DNA of 64,000 nucleotides from NCBI GenBank assembly GCA_037953745.1, contig JBAKBP010000706.1, positions 1-64,000 on the forward strand. The letters run 5' to 3'. Of the stretch, positions 23,343 to 34,101 are shown piece after piece. A program made the position numbers and the translations under genes. The notes beneath the pieces are model-generated. The model was not told the DNA's origin. It did not search any database and saw only the letters and a list, made by a program, of their open reading frames with translations. Each line of letters opens with the position of its first letter. Position 1 is the stretch's first letter. Origin of the DNA: Lithodes maja (taxonomy: Eukaryota > Arthropoda > Malacostraca > Decapoda > Lithodidae).

Positions 23343-24569
23343 CTATCCTGGATCATCAACCCTTGATAGACAATCTGCTATCACGTTCTCACTCCCGGCA
23401 ATATGCTGAATGTTGAGATTATACTCTTGGAGCATTAGGGACCACCTGGTCAACCGCATATTCCGATTGTGAAACTGATTTAGGAATTTCAAGGGATGAT
23501 GGTCCGTATAAATCGTCACTACCGGGCCGTAGGCTGGAACATAAACTTCGAAATGTTTGAGCGACAAAACGATAGCAAGAAGCTCCTTCTCTATAGTCGA
23601 GTAATTCCTTTGTGCCGAATTAAACTTGCGAGAAAAGAAGCTCACTGGGTGTTCCAAGCCCTCGGAATCAGTCTGCAGTAACACTGCCCCGGCACCCACA
23701 CCGCTGGCATCAGTCGCCAGCTGAAAACTCCTGGAGAAGTCTGGGGCTCTCAAAATCGGATGTGTACACAGCAGGTGCTTGACTAGGTCGAAAGCCCTCT
23801 GACACTCCGCAGCCCAACAGAACTTCACTGACTTCGACAGTAGATCAGTTAACGGTGCTAAGACAGTAGAGTATCCCCGGATGAAGCGCCTATAATAGCC
23901 TATCATACCTAGGAACCGCATGACCTGGCGCTTAGTGGTGGGCCTGGGAAACATATTGATAGCCTGTATCTTGCTCAGGGGGGGGCACACCCGGCCTAAC
24001 CCGACCACGAAGCCAAGATACTGCACAGTAGCCTTTACAAACTCGCACTTCCTCAGGTTCACCACCAGCCCAGCATCGTGCAACTTCCCAAACAGGGTCT
24101 CTAAGTGCCTTAGGTGATTTTCAAAATCGTCATCATACACTATCACGTCATCAAGGTAGACCGTGCAGTTAGGGATTTCGTCACAAATATCGTTCATCAG
24201 GTTCTGAAACGTGGCAGGTGCGTTCTTAAGCCCATAAGGCATTACGTTACATTGGTAGGTCTTGCCATCTACCACAAAACCACAAACTTGCTTAGCTCGG
24301 TCCGACAGGGGTACTTGCCAGTAGCCTTTTACAAGATCAATTTTAGTAAGGTACTTTGCATTCCCTATCTTGTCCACGCTGTCGTCAACTCGAGGCAAAG
24401 GGTAAGGGTTGGTAGTGGTCAAGCCATTTAGCCTACGAAAATCTATGCAGAACCGCACCTTGCCGTCAGGTTTTGGCTGCAACGTGACGGGTGATGTCCA
24501 CTTCACATAACCTTCAGTGATCATCCCTCTCTCAACCATGTACTTTAACTCCTCCCGTAAAGCTGGCAA
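23343..24569 (-). CDS. RT-RNase H part of copy A polyprotein (after frameshift)
   Basis: 408 codons giving the reverse transcriptase and RNase H that in copy C are fused to the C-terminus of gag-pol. RT motifs: GKVRFCIDFRRLN, KIDLVKGYWQVPL, MPYGLKNAPATFQN, YLDDVIVYDDD and QYLGFVVG. RNase H motifs: FQLATDASGVGAGAVL (first catalytic Asp), YSTIEKELLAIV (Glu), IYTDHHPLKFL and ENVIADCLSR. The apparent start is an internal Met; the true protein would be a continuation of the upstream ORF. A run of five C residues in copies B and C is only four here (plus-strand G run 24577-24580), which separates this ORF from the one starting at 28435. Confidence 0.9.
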   Translation of the reverse strand: MPALREELKYMVERGMITEGYVKWTSPVTLQPKPDGKVRFCIDFRRLNGLTTTNPYPLPRVDDSVDKIGNAKYLTKIDLVKGYWQVPLSDRAKQVCGFVVDGKTYQCNVMPYGLKNAPATFQNLMNDICDEIPNCTVYLDDVIVYDDDFENHLRHLETLFGKLHDAGLVVNLRKCEFVKATVQYLGFVVGLGRVCPPLSKIQAINMFPRPTTKRQVMRFLGMIGYYRRFIRGYSTVLAPLTDLLSKSVKFCWAAECQRAFDLVKHLLCTHPILRAPDFSRSFQLATDASGVGAGAVLLQTDSEGLEHPVSFFSRKFNSAQRNYSTIEKELLAIVLSLKHFEVYVPAYGPVVTIYTDHHPLKFLNQFHNRNMRLTRWSLMLQEYNLNIQHIAGSENVIADCLSRVDDPG

Positions 24570-24571
24570 CT

Positions 24572-27500
24572 TTACCGGGGCACACGGTAGGGCACTGACT
24601 TGAAGGGCACATTATCACCGACGTCCACGTCGTGCGTTACCTGAGTAGTGAGACCTGGGTGTTCGGCGAAAACAGAGGGGTATGACCTGAACAGGCCTAG
24701 GACAGCAGCACCCTGGTGCTCAGGCAGGTGACTTACAGCTTGCCTAGCCTCTTGTTCAGTATTCCCCGCCCACTGTTCCGCGGAAATGACACAGTCCCAG
24801 CTATCCTCCTCAGCAGCATGACTGTCCCCACCTCCTTCTCCACCCTGGCCGCTGCAGGCCAGCACAGGGACAGTGAGAGGCTCTGAGGGGCGTCTCACAT
24901 ACTCTTTCATGAGGTTAACATGACATAACTGATGTTTTTTTCTACGGTCAGGTGTTGCAACGAGATAATCAAGGTCGGACAGTTTCTTAGCCACCACATA
25001 CGGCCCAATAAACTTGGCAGAAAGGGGGTGTCCAGGCAAAGGTAAAAGCAACATTACCTCCTGACCCACCGAAAACTCCCGAAGCTTCACCTTGGCGTCA
25101 TACTGGTGCTTCATGACCGCCTGTGCATTAACCAAGTTATTACCTGCCGCTGCCATGCAACCTATAAGTCTCTCCCGGCTCTCAAGGATATATTTAAGTA
25201 CAGACCCCGGCTTCTCTTCGCCCTCCCAGATCTCTTTCACCATACTTAAAGGTCCTCTCACATTATGGCCAAAGACTAGTTGATTTGGACTGAACCCCAG
25301 GCTCTCTCCTGGGACTTCACGTGCAGCGAACAGAACATACGGCAGACCCAAATCCCAATCAGTGTCATGTTCTGCACAGTAACAGCGTAGCATACTCTTC
25401 AGGGTCGAGTGCCACCGCTCCAAGACTCCCTGACTCTCGGGATGGTAGGCTGACGACACTACAGAACATATACCGTGCAACTGAAGGGTTTGCTTGAACA
25501 ATTTGGATGTAAAATTGCTCCCCTGGTCTGACTGCACCTCACGTGGAAATCCATAACGGGAACAGAACAATAATAAGTTTTTAACAACTGCCTTTGCCGA
25601 GCCGTTTCTCATGGGGTATGCGTCCGGGTATCTCGTAGCCACATCCATGATTGTCAACAGGAATTTATTGCCACTACTAGTAGGCGGGAAAGGGCCAACC
25701 AAATCTACTACAACTTTGCTGAACGGAGGCCCGGTGACAGGTATGGGAAACAAAGGTGCCTTCGGGATGGTCTGGTTAGGCTTCCCCGTTGTCTGGCAGG
25801 TCGCACACCCAGCCACCCATGCACAGACATCAGCCTTGACCCCAGGCCACCAGAAAAACCTGCCCAATGCCGCCAATGTTTTTGTTACCCCCAAATGACC
25901 CGCCACCGGCACATCATGCGCCAGACACAATAAGGACTCTCTATACTTATTTGGAACAACCACCTGGTCTACTACCCTCGCACCGCCCTCCCACTTCGAT
26001 TTGGGGTCTAGAAATCTGCGGTACAATATCCTGTTGAGCCTAAAGAAATCTCCCGGCTTCGCATCCCCATCTTCCTCCAACTCTATGGCACCATTGCTAT
26101 AACGAGCTAGGCTAGCGTCTTGCAGCTGCTGCTCACTAATGTCCCTGGGCGTCAATGCATCAAGATGGTTTTGTAATAAGACATTACCCCGGCTAGTAGG
26201 CTCTACTGCCTTAGTGGCTCTCGCTACAGCTCTTGCCTCACGCGAAGTCTTACCCAACTCTGCCTTGTTACACACCATATCTGGGCCAGAGTCAACTCCC
26301 GTGTTTATTATAGGTCCAAGTACCGAATCACCGAGAAGTGCAGCAGAATCAATGTCCCTTTTCCTGCCCTTAGCAACCTTCTCCTGATCCTTCCTCCACT
26401 GTCCCCGAGGTTGAGTGCTAGGCTGTGCAGGAGCCGCAGAGCGAGATCGGGTTACCACACAGGCCATCTCATCCTGTTGGCACCTCCCAACCCATTCCCG
26501 ATTCTCACCATCCACGTCGGCCGCCCTCTCGGCAACGACTAAGGGTGGAGTCCCGGAAGTGGGCACCGCAAAGTCGTTGCCGAGAAGAAGGTCGACGCCC
26601 TCAACTGGCAAACACTCAACGATCCCTACATCCAGCTCCCTGCACACCTCTCCCACTCTCAACTCCAACCTCACAAGTGGGTATGACCTCGTAGCATTTA
26701 TACCCTGCACCACAACAACTCTGGCCGCATTTATCGGTTTCCCTGTGAAGTTCCTCAATAAAGTTTGCGAAGCCCCCGTATCCCTCAGCAAGTCAACCCT
26801 CCGTAGTTCACTCCCCCAGCTCACAAACCCGTGTCCCCGATGGTTACAGAAAGTGTCCCGGACAGGTGTCGAGCCTTCCGTACGCTTCTTTACCGCGTGT
26901 GCCTCAGCTGCTGACAACCTACCCCGGGCAGTTGCTGCAGCCTTCAGAGACACACCGATACTGTGAACCAATGACACCGGCTTAGCGGGAGTGTTACTAG
27001 GGCACTCACGTGAATAATGGCCTAGCTTCTGACATTTGTAACATTTCACATCCCCAATGGGCTTCTTCCCTTGTGCGGGCGAAGAAGGGGCCTGACCTTT
27101 AGTAAACGGGAGAGGCTTGTGTTTGTAGGTGTTATTAGGTGCAATGCTTTTAGTGTGGTTATGTGTGTCATAGGATTTGTTATTATCGAAAACTCTGGTG
27201 GGTGGGGTATAGCGCCCCTTCTGCCTTGACTCAGCCCTCTGAGCGGCACCGCAACCACGAATCAATGATAATCTGAGGTCTGCCATCTTGGCAGCCTCCT
27301 CTACTGTCTTGGGACATTTTTCCTTAATGTTCAGCGTTAGATCGGTTCCAGTACATTTGTAAAACTGTTCCAGATAGAAAAGTTGCTTAATTTCCTCCGC
27401 CGACTCTGCGTGCTCGGACCGAAACCAGTTATTACCTGCATCTGTTAAGTCCCGTGCGTGCTCCATAAAACTGACGTCGCTCTTCTTATTCACGCCACGG

Positions 27501-28435
27501 AACTTCAATCTATAAGTTTCGGGTTGCAGTTCGTAGGGCCGGAGCACAGCCTCCTTCACCAGTCCATACACGACACTCTCGTCCAGTGACAGTGCATCGT
27601 AGGCTTTCAACCCCTTACCCACTAGACGTGATGAAACTAATGCTGCCCATTTAACCTCCGGCCAGTCATACTCACGACACTTCTTTTCGAAACGAGCAAA
27701 AAACTCAGTCACTGCTGTCTCATCAAATGCGGGTACTAACTTAATTAAATGCGAAAGTGAGTCTGTAACCCGGTGCCCACCACCGAGATGACGCCCCGTG
27801 GTCTCTACTCTAGACTTCTCGACATCCATTTCAGCCTGGTACCTGGTTGCATCCTGATTGGCTTGGATTCTAGCAACCTCTATGCGTTCTATACTAGACT
27901 GTTGACTCTCTTGCAACTTAAGCTTAGCTAGTTCTAGCTGAAATAACATCTCAGGAGACAGGCCTGGGGGGGGAGAGCACAAAATGGGGGATCCACACCG
28001 AGACGTGTTTACGGGTAAGCCAGCTTGCCATTGAGAACCCTCCAGCTGCATCGTGCTAAGAATCGCTGGCTGAGGGCCCAGCTCAGGGGTAGAGTGGAAT
28101 GGAGGCTTGGAGGGAACCCCCCAAGACCCCACTCCACCCACCGCCCCATCGCCATCACCCAACAAACATGCCACCAAATTCTTCTTGGGCCAACTGTCAG
28201 GACAGTCCCGCCCCAAAACCGTGGCTAAACAGCGAAGACCGTAACAATCAATAGCCTGCAGGCGCTGTTCGGTCAAAGGTGTCTGCAAAAATGCCCGGGC
28301 ATCCCTCTCTCCACTTATAACACTCCCCTCCCTAAATATCTGTTGTACTTGCTGGTCACTAGGCTGTACCGTGTTATCCTCCCCCGTAAATGATGAGTCA
28401 TTAGACATAGTGCTGGTTATACAATTGCTGTTCAT
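24572..28435 (-). CDS. Gag-protease-integrase of copy A
   Basis: 1287-codon ORF. Gag includes the EFFARFEKKCREYDWP region, a CCHC knuckle (CYKCQKLGHYSREC) and a Glu/Gln-rich helix. The protease has the DTGAS active site. The integrase has an H-x6-H-x29-C-x2-C zinc site (HDVPVAGH...CATC) and a DD35E core (VVVDLVGPF, VQSDQGSNF, GVLERWHS). It ends at a one-base frameshift just before RT. Relative to copy C the helix segment is two residues shorter and has several substitutions. The order gag-PR-IN before RT is the family's unusual trait. Confidence 0.9.
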   Translation of the reverse strand: MNSNCITSTMSNDSSFTGEDNTVQPSDQQVQQIFREGSVISGERDARAFLQTPLTEQRLQAIDCYGLRCLATVLGRDCPDSWPKKNLVACLLGDGDGAVGGVGSWGVPSKPPFHSTPELGPQPAILSTMQLEGSQWQAGLPVNTSRCGSPILCSPPPGLSPEMLFQLELAKLKLQESQQSSIERIEVARIQANQDATRYQAEMDVEKSRVETTGRHLGGGHRVTDSLSHLIKLVPAFDETAVTEFFARFEKKCREYDWPEVKWAALVSSRLVGKGLKAYDALSLDESVVYGLVKEAVLRPYELQPETYRLKFRGVNKKSDVSFMEHARDLTDAGNNWFRSEHAESAEEIKQLFYLEQFYKCTGTDLTLNIKEKCPKTVEEAAKMADLRLSLIRGCGAAQRAESRQKGRYTPPTRVFDNNKSYDTHNHTKSIAPNNTYKHKPLPFTKGQAPSSPAQGKKPIGDVKCYKCQKLGHYSRECPSNTPAKPVSLVHSIGVSLKAAATARGRLSAAEAHAVKKRTEGSTPVRDTFCNHRGHGFVSWGSELRRVDLLRDTGASQTLLRNFTGKPINAARVVVVQGINATRSYPLVRLELRVGEVCRELDVGIVECLPVEGVDLLLGNDFAVPTSGTPPLVVAERAADVDGENREWVGRCQQDEMACVVTRSRSAAPAQPSTQPRGQWRKDQEKVAKGRKRDIDSAALLGDSVLGPIINTGVDSGPDMVCNKAELGKTSREARAVARATKAVEPTSRGNVLLQNHLDALTPRDISEQQLQDASLARYSNGAIELEEDGDAKPGDFFRLNRILYRRFLDPKSKWEGGARVVDQVVVPNKYRESLLCLAHDVPVAGHLGVTKTLAALGRFFWWPGVKADVCAWVAGCATCQTTGKPNQTIPKAPLFPIPVTGPPFSKVVVDLVGPFPPTSSGNKFLLTIMDVATRYPDAYPMRNGSAKAVVKNLLLFCSRYGFPREVQSDQGSNFTSKLFKQTLQLHGICSVVSSAYHPESQGVLERWHSTLKSMLRCYCAEHDTDWDLGLPYVLFAAREVPGESLGFSPNQLVFGHNVRGPLSMVKEIWEGEEKPGSVLKYILESRERLIGCMAAAGNNLVNAQAVMKHQYDAKVKLREFSVGQEVMLLLPLPGHPLSAKFIGPYVVAKKLSDLDYLVATPDRRKKHQLCHVNLMKEYVRRPSEPLTVPVLACSGQGGEGGGDSHAAEEDSWDCVISAEQWAGNTEQEARQAVSHLPEHQGAAVLGLFRSYPSVFAEHPGLTTQVTHDVDVGDNVPFKSVPYRVPR

Positions 28436-28678
28436 AAAAAAAAAGAAGTGCTTATTACTAATTGCAGTCTCGACTCACAAAATGTTAAAGATGCTTGAAT
28501 GACTCTACTCTAGACACCCCCAACGAAACAATCTGCAAGTCCACCAATACAATAATGACACAATAAAAATTCCTCCAATATGCAAGAAAATTCTAGCCAG
28601 CTCTACTAGGTAGCATAGAATAGTTCTCCAAAAAACATGTGATAGGATACTACTGAATCTTGTGCAAGGTCGCCATTT
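28436..28678 (-). promoter_or_regulatory. Leader of copy A with primer-binding site
   Basis: Untranslated leader between the 5' LTR and gag. The minus strand reads AAA then TGGCGACCTTGCAC (about 28662-28675), starting three bases after the LTR. TGG complements a tRNA CCA end, so this is the likely minus-strand primer-binding site. I could not name the tRNA. Confidence 0.6.
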
Positions 28679-30478
28679 TGTTACGGCTGGATCGGCAATA
28701 CATATTCGGGATTCTTGATCGTAGGACAGAAATGGCTTATGTGACAACGACACGCTCGATTCCAGTCCCAAATACTATATGCTCCAGACAACAAAAGCAC
28801 CAACGCCCTACAGAGTTATCGTCTATGGTAACGAGGTACCTTAACTCGGCGAAAGTGTACAACAGGGGTAGGCTATGAGGCTAAACTCCCTCAGACATTT
28901 ATAGGTTACGTTATTACTAAAGAAATGCAATACTCAAGAAACTACGTTAATATTAAGCCTCTAATAATGTAGAATAGAAGCAGGCTAAAGGTATGACAGT
29001 GAAATGCTAAATGACAAATGTACACGCCTACTTGAAAGCGCGTGCACTAGAATAACTGTCCCCTACTAACATGCACTAGCATGTAGCATACAAGATGTTC
29101 ATGATCCAGTAGATACCTAATAATACACATGGAAGGAACATAAATAGTAGTCACTTATTATAAGAATGAATCTATACTTGGAATAACTAAAAGGTTGCAG
29201 GCAACAGTACTGCGCCGGTAGCCTACTACCGCATAGGCTACTTCGCTTCTCTCACTCTGTCTCCCCTCTGAGTCCGTATGCGCCCTACGCAACAGAACTC
29301 CGGACACAGCAGCAAAACGACAGTGCAGTTAATTGATACATGAAAGTATTAATAGTGTTGTCTTGTGTGTGAGTAATGTGTATTGTAAAGTGTTACATAC
29401 ATAAACTTAAAGAGAGCTGCAATGCATAGTAAAATAAAGATATAACCCACTCATCATCCCCATGTGTTCTAGCTAGCAGGCCAAGTCACAGGAACAACGA
29501 GTCCCAGCACCGAAAGCGAGAACCCAGGAAAAGACTGCAGAGAACACAAGGACAGATAAATTACGTTACTCTACTATACCGGCACTGCGAGCGAGCTGTA
29601 GTCTCTGGTACTACACTCGCTCCTGGCTCGGTAGGCAAATCAAGGCTAAGTCCTCGCCCCTCTACAGACAACTCCTGGGCATGGTCGGGCTCTTACACAT
29701 GGCACTAGTCTAGTCACAAATTGGATGATGAGCTGGGCATATAACTCGTGAACATGTAGAACGTTCACCAACTATCCTCATCAAGAAGATCGCTGTTCAC
29801 ATTAACCCCTTAAATCTAATACATGTAAATATATGCTTGTCCTAAGAGTAATACGAGAGGTGAGTGCTGAAACTCCTTTAGGACCTCAAGGGAAGGTTAT
29901 GCATTTAAATAGAGAGAAGAATGAAATGAGAGTAATGTCGTCAGAGAGAAAGAGTGCAACCGTGAGAAGTTGGGAGAGAGGGCAAGGGATGTTAGAATCT
30001 CAAAGGTTCTAGGCAACCTGATCATGGAACACACAGCGAGCCTCCAGGCAATGTGCAGTACGACAACATGGGCAGCCCAGGCAGCATAGGCAGGCGGCAA
30101 TGGACTACCAACCCTGTCGCGCCTAGCTATAAGCGCAAGGCTGCCAACCAGTCCATACGTCTGGCAACCACCCCCCCGGCAGCGTGGCGCATTGCTACCC
30201 TCTCGCTCTGAAGCCTAACTCACTCTCTCTCTCTGAACTCCCATTGTCTTATCTATCAACTTCTCTATTGATACTACATATTAAATGGAAGGTCTCGACA
30301 TGGCTTAAAACAAAACCCACCACTGGTTAGCACATGACGAGACCTTTGCAGAGATACAAAGAACATAGTTATACGTTGTCACACTCAATATAGGCAGCCA
30401 GCACGGTACAGTGGTACGGGCGGTACAGTGGAGTACCAAGGAGTACAATCAGGTTGCGTTGCCACGCACTGGGTGCGT
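28679..30478 (-). repeat. LTR 2 (5' LTR of copy A)
   Basis: 1800 bp, nearly identical to LTR 1. Four substitutions seen, at about 28946, 29165, 29587 and 29786. Its outer end stops at GGGTGCGT and lacks the final CACA. Confidence 0.95.
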
Positions 30479-30570
30479 GTATATGTGTGTACCGGTGTAT
30501 ATATGTGTATGTATGTATGTATGTGTATATGTATGTATATGCATATGTATATGTGCATGTATGTGTATAT
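30479..30570. repeat. Microsatellite spacer between head-to-head copies A and B
   Basis: 92 bp of TGTATA/TATG-type sequence. The first 24 bases repeat the sequence directly left of copy A (21234-21257). It forms the centre of a multi-kilobase inverted repeat. Confidence 0.9.
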
Positions 30571-32387
30571 TGTGACGCACCCAGTGCGTGGCAACGCAAC
30601 CTGATTGTACTCCTTGGTACTCCGCTGTACCGCCCGTACCACTGTACCGTGCTGGCTACCATCAGCAGCCATGTATATTGAGTGTGACAACTTATAACTA
30701 TGTTCTTTGTATCTCTGCAAAGGTCTCGTCATGTGCTAACCAGTGGTGGGTTTTGTTTTAAGCCATGTCGAGACCTTCCATTTAATATGTAGTATCAATA
30801 GAGAAGTTGATAGATAAGACAATGGGAGTTCAGAGAGAGAGAGTGAGTTAGGCTTCAGAGCGAGAGGGTAGCAATGCGCCACGCTGCCGGGGGGGTGGTT
30901 GCCAGACGTATGGACTGGTTGGCAGCCTTGCGCTTATAGCTAGGCGCGACAGGGTTGGTAGTCCATTGCCGCCTGCCTATGCTGCCTGGGCTGCCCATGT
31001 TGTCGTACTGCACATTGCCTGGAGGCTCGCTGTGTGTTCCATGATCAGGTTGCCTAGAACCTTTGAGATTCTAACATCCCTTGCCCTCTCTCCCAACTTC
31101 TCACGGTTGCACTCTTTCTCTCTGACGACATTACTCTCATTTCATTCTTCTCTCTATTTAAATGCATAACCTTCCCTTGAGGTCCTAAAGGAGTTTCAGC
31201 ACTCACCTCTCGTATTACTCTTAGGACAAGCATATATTTACATGTATTAGATTTAAGGGCTTAATGTGAACAGCGATCTTCTTGATGAGGATAGTTGGTG
31301 AACGTTCTACATGTTCACGAGTTATATGCCCCGCTCATCATCCAATTTGTGACTAGACTGGTGCCATGTGTAAGAGCCCGACCATGCCCAGGAGTTGTCT
31401 GTAGAGGGGCGAGGACTTAGCCTTGATTTGCATACCGAGCCAGGAGCGAGTGTAGTACCAGAGACTACAGCTCGCTCGTAGTGCCGGTATAGTAGAGTAA
31501 CGTAATTTATCTGTCCTTGTGTTCTCTACAGTCTTTTCCTGGGTTCTCGCTTTCGGTGCTGGGACTCGTTGTTCCTGTGACTTGGCCTGCTAGCTAGAAC
31601 ACATGGGGATGATGAGTGGGATATATCTTTATTTTACTATGCATTGCAGCTCTCTTTAAGTATATGTATGTAACACTTTACAATACACATTACTCACACA
31701 CAAGACAACACTATTAATACTTTCATGTATCAATTAATTGCACTGTCGTTTTGCTGCTGTGTCCGGAGTTCTGTTGCGTAGGGCGCATACGGACTCAGAG
31801 GGGAGACAGAGTGAGAGAAGCGAAGTAGCCTATGCGGTAGTAGGCTACCGGCGCAGTACTGTTGCCTGCAACCTTTTAGTTATTCCAAGTATAGATTCAT
31901 TATTATAATAAGTGACTACTATTTATGTTCCTTCCATGTGTATTATTAGGTATCTACTGGATCATGAACATCTTGTATGCTACATGCTAGTGCATGTTAG
32001 TAGGGGACAGTTATTCTAGTGCACGCGCTTTCAAGTAGGCGTGTACATTTGTCATTTAGCATTTCACTGTCATACCTTTAGCCTGCTTCTATTCTACATT
32101 ATTAGAGGCTTAATATTAACGTAGTTTCTTGAGTATTGCATTTCTTTAGTAATAACGTAACCTATAAATGTCTGAGGGAGTTTAGCCTCATAGCCTACCC
32201 CTGTTGTACACTTTCGCCGAGTTAAGGTACCTCGTTACCATAGACGATAACTCTGTAGGGCGTTGGTGCTTTTGTTGTCTGGAGCATATAGTATTTGGGA
32301 CTGGAATCGAGCGTGTCGTTGTCACATAAGCCATTTCTGTCCTACGATCAAGAATCCCGAATATGTATTGCCGATCCAGCCGTAACA
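30571..32387 (+). repeat. LTR 3 (5' LTR of copy B)
   Basis: 1817 bp, TGTGACGC...CGTAACA. It carries a short insertion (CCATCAGCAGCC-like) near 30659 absent from other copies and shares several variants with copy A LTRs rather than with LTRs 4 and 5. Confidence 0.95.
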
Positions 32388-32631
32388 AAAATGGCGACCT
32401 TGCACAAGATTCAGTAGTATCCTATCACATGTTTTTTGGAGAACTATTCTATGCTACCTAGTAGAGCTGGCTAGAATTTTCTTGCATATTGGAGGAATTT
32501 TTATTGTGTCATTATTGTATTGGTGGACTTGCAGATTGTTTCGTTGGGGGTGTCTAGAGTAGAGTCATTCAAGCATCTTTAACATTTTGTGAGTCGAGAC
32601 TGCAATTAGTAATAAGCACTTCTTTTTTTTT
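32388..32631 (+). promoter_or_regulatory. Leader of copy B with primer-binding site
   Basis: Starts AAAATGGCGACCTTGCAC; the TGGCGACCTTGCAC segment is the probable primer-binding site. It has one extra A compared with copies A and C. Confidence 0.6.
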
Positions 32632-34101
32632 ATGAACAGCAATTGTATAACCAGCACTATGTCTAATGACTCATCATTTACGGGGGAGGATAACACGGTA
32701 CAGCCTAGTGACCAGCAAGTACAACAGATATTTAGGGAGGGGAATGTTATAAGTGGAGAGAGGGATGCCCGGGCATTTTTGCAGACACCTTTGACCGAAC
32801 AGCGCCTGCAGGCTATTGATTGTTACGGTCTTCGCTGTTTAGCCACGGTTTTTGGGCGGGACTGTCCTGACAGTTGGCCCAAGAAGAATTTGGTGGCATG
32901 TTTGTTGGGTGATGGCGATGGGGCGGTGGGTGGAGTGGGGTCTTGGGGGGTTCCCTCCAAGCCTCCATTCCACTCTACCCCTGAGCTGGGCCCTCAGCCA
33001 GCGAGTCTTAGCACGATGCAGCAGGAGGGTTCTCAATGGCAAGCTGGCTTACCCGTAAACACGTCTCGGTGTGGATCCCCCATTTTGTGCTCTCCCCCCC
33101 AAGGCCTGTCTCCTGAGATGTTATTTCAGCTAGAACTAGCTAGGATTAAGCTGCAGGAGACTCAGATACAACAGGCTAGTATAGAACGGATTAAGCTGCA
33201 GGAGACTCGGATACAACAGGCTAGTATAGAACGCATAGAGGTTGCTAGAATCCAAGCCAATCAGGATGCAACCAGGTACCAGGCTGAAATGGATGTCGAG
33301 AAGTCTAGAGTAGAGACCACGGGGCGTCATCTCGGTGGTGGGCACCGGGTTACAGACTCACTTTCGCATTTAATTAAGTTAGTACCCGCATTTGATGAGA
33401 CAGCAGTGACTGAGTTTTTTGCTCGTTTCGAAAAGAAGTGTCGTGAGTATGACTGGCCGGAGGTTAAATGGGCAGCATTAGTTTCATCACGTCTAGTGGG
33501 TAAGGGGTTGAAAGCCTACGATGCACTGTCACTGGACGAGAGTGTCGTGTATGGACTGGTGAAGGAGGCTGTGCTCCGAGCCTACGAACTGCAACCCGAA
33601 ACTTATAGATTGAAGTTCCGTGGCGTGAATAAGAAGAGCGACGTCAGTTTTATGGAGCACGCACGGGACTTAACAGATGCATGTAATAACTGGTTTCGGT
33701 CCGAGCACGCAGAGTCGGCTGAGGAAATTAAGCAACTTTTCTATCTGGAACAGTTTTACAAATGTACTGGAACCGATCTAACGCTGAACATTAAGGAAAA
33801 ATGTCCCAAGACAGTAGAGGAGGCTGCCAAGATGGCAGACTTCAGATTATCATTGATTCGTGGTTGCGGTGCCGCTCAGAGGGCTGAGTCAGGGCAGAAG
33901 GGGCGCTATACCCCACCCACCAGAGTTTTCGATAATAACAAATCCTATGACACACATAACCACACTAAATGCATTGCACCTAATAACACCTACAAACACA
34001 AGCCTCTCCCGTTTACTAAAGGTCAGGCCCCTTCTTCGCCCGCACAAGGGAAGAAGCCCATTGGGGATGTGAAATGTTACAAATGTCAGAAGCTAGGCCA
34101 T
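32632..34101 (+). CDS. Gag of copy B, cut within the zinc knuckle
   Basis: 490 codons collinear with copy C gag, ending at the His of the CCHC knuckle (C482, C485, H490; the last Cys is beyond the CR1 junction). A 45-bp tandem duplication at 33145-33189 and 33190-33234 doubles a 15-residue Gln/Glu-rich helical unit (KLQETQIQQASIERI type). Copy C has one unit and copy A a shortened one. The frame does not stop here but reads straight into the CR1 sequence. Confidence 0.9.

Larger units (their letters stand above)
21258..30478 (-). mobile_element. Gmr1-like Ty3/gypsy LTR retrotransposon, copy A
   Basis: Full-length minus-strand copy: 3' LTR 21258-23061, internal region 23062-28678, 5' LTR 28679-30478. 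The two LTRs differ by only four substitutions that I can see, plus the loss of the terminal four bases (CACA in plus orientation) of the 5' LTR, so insertion was recent. Gag-pol is intact except for one single-base deletion. It lies head to head with copy B. Confidence 0.9.

Noticed and set aside
26139..26966. Long antisense ORFs opposite gag-pol of copies A, B and C (82-183 aa)
   Set aside because: Shadows of a GC-rich coding frame; they repeat in each copy at the same place and carry no domain.
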